The position numbers and the translations under genes are program-made. The notes beneath the pieces are model-generated. The model made no database searches, was not told where the DNA came from, and worked only from the letters and a program-made list of their open reading frames with translations. Below are positions 61,031 through 64,000 of a stretch of 64,000 nt of DNA, piece after piece (position 1 is the first letter of the stretch; every line of letters begins with the position of its first letter). The stretch is taken from contig OY969816.1 in the NCBI GenBank assembly GCA_963703385.1, positions 620,001-684,000 on the forward strand, in the 5' to 3' direction. The stretch is from Rhodoblastus sp963703385. Its GTDB lineage: Bacteria > Pseudomonadota > Alphaproteobacteria > Rhizobiales > Beijerinckiaceae.

Positions 61031-63352
61031 TCAGTTGCGCAGCGGCTTGCCGGTTTCGAGCATGTGCTCGATCCGGGCCAGGGTGTCGGAATTGCGGATG
61101 AGCTTCATGAAGCCGATGCGCTCCAGTTCGGACATCCGGTCCTCGGTGATCGTCTCGGTCGGATCCGTCCCGTCGCCGGTGAGGATTTCCGCGAGAACGC
61201 CGGAGACGACCTTGTCGTGCCTGGTCGCCTTGCCGAGGCTGACGAAGGACTCGACCGCCATGTCGAGCGCGACCTTGCCGGAGGGGCCGGGGAGCGCGAA
61301 AGTGGGCGGCTCCGGCGGCTGGTAATTCTCGGTGAGCTTCAGCGCCTTGGCCTTGGCGTCGGCCAGCAGCCGGGTTCGGTTCATGGTGATCGCGTCGCCG
61401 GGGCGCAGGATCAGCATTTCCTGCGCTTCGGCGGCGGATTTGGCGACCCGCGCCGTGCTGATCATTTCGAAAACCTGGCCGACGGCGGGCATCGGGCCTT
61501 TCGGAATCCTGCCGAATTTCTGCCAGCGCGCCAGCATTTCCTTGCAGCCGCCCCAGCCGGGAATGAGGCCGACGCCGACCTCGACCAGGCCGGTATAGGT
61601 CTCGGCATGGGCCTGGATGGCGTCGGAATGGAGCAGGATTTCACATCCCCCCCCAAGCGCCATGCCGGCCGGCGCCGCCACGACGGGGAAGGGCGCATAT
61701 TTCAGGGTCTTGTAGGCATGCTGGCCGAGGCCCACGAGGCCCTGGATTTCGTTCCAGCCGGCGATATTGGCGGCAAACAGCGCCAGGCCGAGATTGGCGC
61801 CGACGGAAAAATTCGAGCCCTCGTTATAGATGACCAGCGCCTTGTACTGTTTCTTCACCAGTTCGATGGTCTGGTTGAGCAGCAGCACGATATCGGCGTC
61901 GAGCGAATTCATCATGCTGGTGAATTCGAAACAAAGCACGCCGTCGCCGATGTCCCAGACGCAAGCCGAGCCATTCTTCAGCACCGGCTTGGAGGTCAGC
62001 TTGATGTCGGCGAGCAGCAGCACGCCCTCGGGACGATGCAGCGTCTGGTACTCGCCGGCAAGGGTCAAGGCCTGACGCTGGCCGTTCTCGATGCGGTAAA
62101 AACTCTTGCCCTGCGCCGCGAGGAGAATCGGGGGGACGGCGCGGCCTTCCTTTTCGAGCCGGGCGACGAACCAGTCGACGCCGATCTTGTCGAGGAGTTC
62201 GAACGGCCCGCTCTTCCAGTTGTAGCCGAGCCGCATCGCCTCATCGATGGAGTCGATCTCGTCGGCGGCGTCACCGACCAGCAGCGCGGCATAGCTGAGC
62301 GTTTCGCTCATCACGGTCCAGGCGTAGCGGCCAAAAACACTGTCATGTTCGAACAGCTTTTTCAGGTTCTTGCCGGCTCCCTTGACCGCTTCGGCTTCAG
62401 CCTTTTTCTGGACGCGATAATCCCCGCTCTTGAGGTCGATCGCCTCCCTGCGCTTGTTCATCTCGCGATTGACGCGATAGAAGCCGCCCTTGCCCTTGCG
62501 CCCGGTGTAACCGTCCTTGATCATGCGCTCGATCAGGGGCGCCGGCCGGTTCATGGCGTGGAACGGGTCTTCCGGCGGCAGCGAGGCCGCCATGCTGGCG
62601 TTGATATGCGGCATCAGGTCGAGGCCGATCAGGTCGAGCAGGCCGAACACGCCGGTCTTGGGGATTCCGAACGGCTTGCCGATGATGGCGTCGGCGTCCT
62701 CGACGTCGAGGCCGATGTCGAAAGCCGTGACCACCGCCGTTTGCAGCCAGTAGACGCCAAGGCGGTTGGCGATGAAGCCGGGCCGGTCCTTGCAGGGCAC
62801 GACGCCCTTGCCGAGACGATAGTCACAGAACGCTGTCAGTGATTTGATGGTTTCCAGATCGTTCTTCTCGCTCGTCACCAGCTCCAACAGGCGCATATAG
62901 CGCGGCGGGTTGAAGAAATGGGTGATGACGAAATCGCGCGCAAAACTTTCCGGCAGGCCTTCGGTCAGTTTGGCCAGCGGAATGGTCGAGGTGTTGGACG
63001 CGACCACGCTGCCTTTCTTGCGATTGCGTTCGATTTTGGCGTAGAGCGCCTGCTTGATGTCGAGCCGTTCGATCACCGCCTCGACGATCCAGTCGCAATC
63101 GGCGAGCAGATCGAGATTGTCCTCGATATTGCCGGTGGTGACGAGTTTCGCCGCCGCCTTGCTCATGAAGGGCGCGGGCTCGGTCTTCAGCATCCTGGCC
63201 ACAGCGCCTTCGGCGATGGCGTTGCGGTTCGAAGCGCCGGCCGGCACGATGTCGAGCAGCACGACCGGCGTGCCCGAGTTGGCGACCTGGGCGGCGATGC
63301 CAGCGCCCATGACGCCGGCGCCGATGACGGCGACTTTCCTGATCTCGGCCAT
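61031..63352 (-). CDS. 3-hydroxyacyl-CoA dehydrogenase/enoyl-CoA hydratase
   Basis: A 773-residue bifunctional beta-oxidation enzyme. The N-terminal half is the hydroxyacyl-CoA dehydrogenase (Rossmann motif VAVIGAGVMGAGIAAQVANS, then NTSTIPLAKLTEGLPESFA and FFNPPRYMRLLELV); the C-terminal half is an enoyl-CoA hydratase/crotonase-like domain (VAAPAGMALGGGCEILLHSD, then VGVGLIPGWGGCKEML). This order is the reverse of FadB. Its start at 63352 overlaps the thiolase stop by one base, so translation is coupled. A longer in-frame extension to 63757 runs antisense-free over the thiolase and is not used. The product feeds acetyl-CoA formation. Confidence 0.94.
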   Translation of the reverse strand: MAEIRKVAVIGAGVMGAGIAAQVANSGTPVVLLDIVPAGASNRNAIAEGAVARMLKTEPAPFMSKAAAKLVTTGNIEDNLDLLADCDWIVEAVIERLDIKQALYAKIERNRKKGSVVASNTSTIPLAKLTEGLPESFARDFVITHFFNPPRYMRLLELVTSEKNDLETIKSLTAFCDYRLGKGVVPCKDRPGFIANRLGVYWLQTAVVTAFDIGLDVEDADAIIGKPFGIPKTGVFGLLDLIGLDLMPHINASMAASLPPEDPFHAMNRPAPLIERMIKDGYTGRKGKGGFYRVNREMNKRREAIDLKSGDYRVQKKAEAEAVKGAGKNLKKLFEHDSVFGRYAWTVMSETLSYAALLVGDAADEIDSIDEAMRLGYNWKSGPFELLDKIGVDWFVARLEKEGRAVPPILLAAQGKSFYRIENGQRQALTLAGEYQTLHRPEGVLLLADIKLTSKPVLKNGSACVWDIGDGVLCFEFTSMMNSLDADIVLLLNQTIELVKKQYKALVIYNEGSNFSVGANLGLALFAANIAGWNEIQGLVGLGQHAYKTLKYAPFPVVAAPAGMALGGGCEILLHSDAIQAHAETYTGLVEVGVGLIPGWGGCKEMLARWQKFGRIPKGPMPAVGQVFEMISTARVAKSAAEAQEMLILRPGDAITMNRTRLLADAKAKALKLTENYQPPEPPTFALPGPSGKVALDMAVESFVSLGKATRHDKVVSGVLAEILTGDGTDPTETITEDRMSELERIGFMKLIRNSDTLARIEHMLETGKPLRN

Positions 63353-64000
63353 CACACCGCCTCCAGAATGGTGGCGATGCCCTGGCCGCCGCCGATACAT
63401 TGGGTGGCGAGCGCGTACTTGCCCTTCTCGCGCTTCAGCAATTGCGCGGCCTTGCCGACAATGCGGGCGCCGGTCGCACCGAGCGGATGGCCAAGGGCGA
63501 TGGCGCCGCCGTCGAGATTGACTTGTGCTTCGGCGAGGCCGAGGTCGCGCATCGAGGCGATCGACTGGCTGGAAAAGGCTTCGTTCAGTTCGACGACGTC
63601 GAGCTGTCTGGCTTCCAACCCGGCCCGCGCAAGCGCCTTGAGGCTGGCGCCGACCGGGCCGATGCCCATGATCGACGGCTCGCAGCCGGCAACCGCCATC
63701 GACTTGACCGCGGCGAGAATGTCGAATCCGTTTTTGCGCGCGTAATCCTCGCTGCACACCAGCACGGCGGAGGCGCCGTCGGTGAGGGGCGAGGAGGTTC
63801 CGGCCGTCACCACGCCCTCGGCGTTGAAGGCGGGTTTCAAGTCGGCGAGGCCTTCGAGCGTGGTGTCGGGGCGCGGGCAGCCGTCGACCGACACCGTTCC
63901 CTTGCGGCCAATGATGGGAATGATCTCGTCGACGAACCTGCCGGCGTTTTGCGCGGCGGCGGTCTTGTGCTGGGAGCGAAGGGCGAATTCTTCCTGTTCT
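63352..64000 (-). CDS. Acetyl-CoA acyltransferase (thiolase), C-terminal part
   Basis: The 3' end of a thiolase gene cut by the window edge; about 216 residues are visible. The visible part has NEAFSSQSIASMRDLGLAEA, the catalytic histidine motif GGAIALGHPLGATGARI and the second active-site cysteine in ATQCIGGGQGIATILEA. The start and first catalytic cysteine lie outside. The upstream piece (EEFALRSQHKTAAAQNAG) is also typical. It heads a minus-strand beta-oxidation operon with the bifunctional enzyme (one-base overlap) and the acyl-CoA dehydrogenase. Confidence 0.95.
   Translation of the reverse strand, partial: EQEEFALRSQHKTAAAQNAGRFVDEIIPIIGRKGTVSVDGCPRPDTTLEGLADLKPAFNAEGVVTAGTSSPLTDGASAVLVCSEDYARKNGFDILAAVKSMAVAGCEPSIMGIGPVGASLKALARAGLEARQLDVVELNEAFSSQSIASMRDLGLAEAQVNLDGGAIALGHPLGATGARIVGKAAQLLKREKGKYALATQCIGGGQGIATILEAV

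Noticed and set aside
60989..62842. Plus-strand open frame of 617 codons opposite the beta-oxidation gene
   Set aside because: Antisense shadow; its product is an unstructured mixture with no motif.

Overview
The window is GC-rich chromosomal DNA from an alphaproteobacterium, most likely a methylotroph of the Hyphomicrobiales (Beijerinckiaceae or Methylocystaceae type). The main reasons are a lanthanide-type methanol dehydrogenase cluster (xoxF-xoxJ-xoxG) beside PQQ biosynthesis genes, the order plsX-fabH-ihfA-merR-tRNA-Pro, a K+-independent H+-pyrophosphatase, and a ubiquinol-cytochrome c chaperone-like protein. The genus call is inference; no rRNA is present.

Layout. 1-6.3 kb is housekeeping: the 3' end of era, recO, parC, an orphan DUF1778 antitoxin, murI and rpsD. 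A group II intron with its reverse transcriptase (6.3-8.15 kb) sits directly behind the rpsD terminator. 8.1-11.9 kb holds small membrane and stress genes, including a rhodanese/DUF2892 pair with a sulfide-repressor-like palindrome upstream. 12.0-16.5 kb is ribH-nusB-thiL and hppA. 16.5-23.3 kb is cbpA-cbpM, bamE, the yceD-like/plsX/fabH/ihfA/merR block and tRNA-Pro(GGG).

23.3-34.0 kb is the most unusual block: two divergent operons of circularly permuted ATP-grasp, alpha-E and transglutaminase-like genes. One operon has a fused ATP-grasp/alpha-E protein, a transglutaminase and an 1101-residue transglutaminase-DUF2126 protein. The other has separate ATP-grasp and alpha-E genes and a transglutaminase-fold protein whose catalytic cysteine is replaced by alanine. 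Together they look like an amide-ligation/amide-cleavage (peptide tagging or peptide synthesis) system of unknown product. 34.1-36.0 kb is a small accessory patch with an HhH-GPD-like protein and a NucS-like nuclease gene. 36.1-41.5 kb holds an SDR, a large glycoside hydrolase and a GMC oxidoreductase.

43.9-54.1 kb, all on the minus strand, is the methanol-oxidation region, in transcription order pqqA, pqqB, pqqD, pqqE, xoxG, xoxJ, xoxF, a LuxR-type response regulator, a three-gene ABC importer and pqqC. On the plus strand, 54.6-56.6 kb has an ExaC-like aldehyde dehydrogenase and its DUF779 partner. Then come a gene for only the C-terminal half of elongation factor G, a glutamate-family dehydrogenase behind a strong leader terminator, and a minus-strand beta-oxidation operon (thiolase, 3-hydroxyacyl-CoA dehydrogenase/enoyl-CoA hydratase, acyl-CoA dehydrogenase) that runs off the end.

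Four conserved genes (glsB-like, ATP-grasp/alpha-E, NucS-like, xoxF) each carry a single-base frameshift, which suggests sequence errors rather than four pseudogenes. Several repeat families occupy intergenic spaces: a 43-44 base palindrome (four copies, two within a 101-base composite element and one within a 136-base element with 15-base terminal inverted repeats), a 41-42 base tandem repeat in opposite orientation on the two sides of the cbpA-cbpM-bamE block, and a 12-base repeat abutting a start codon.
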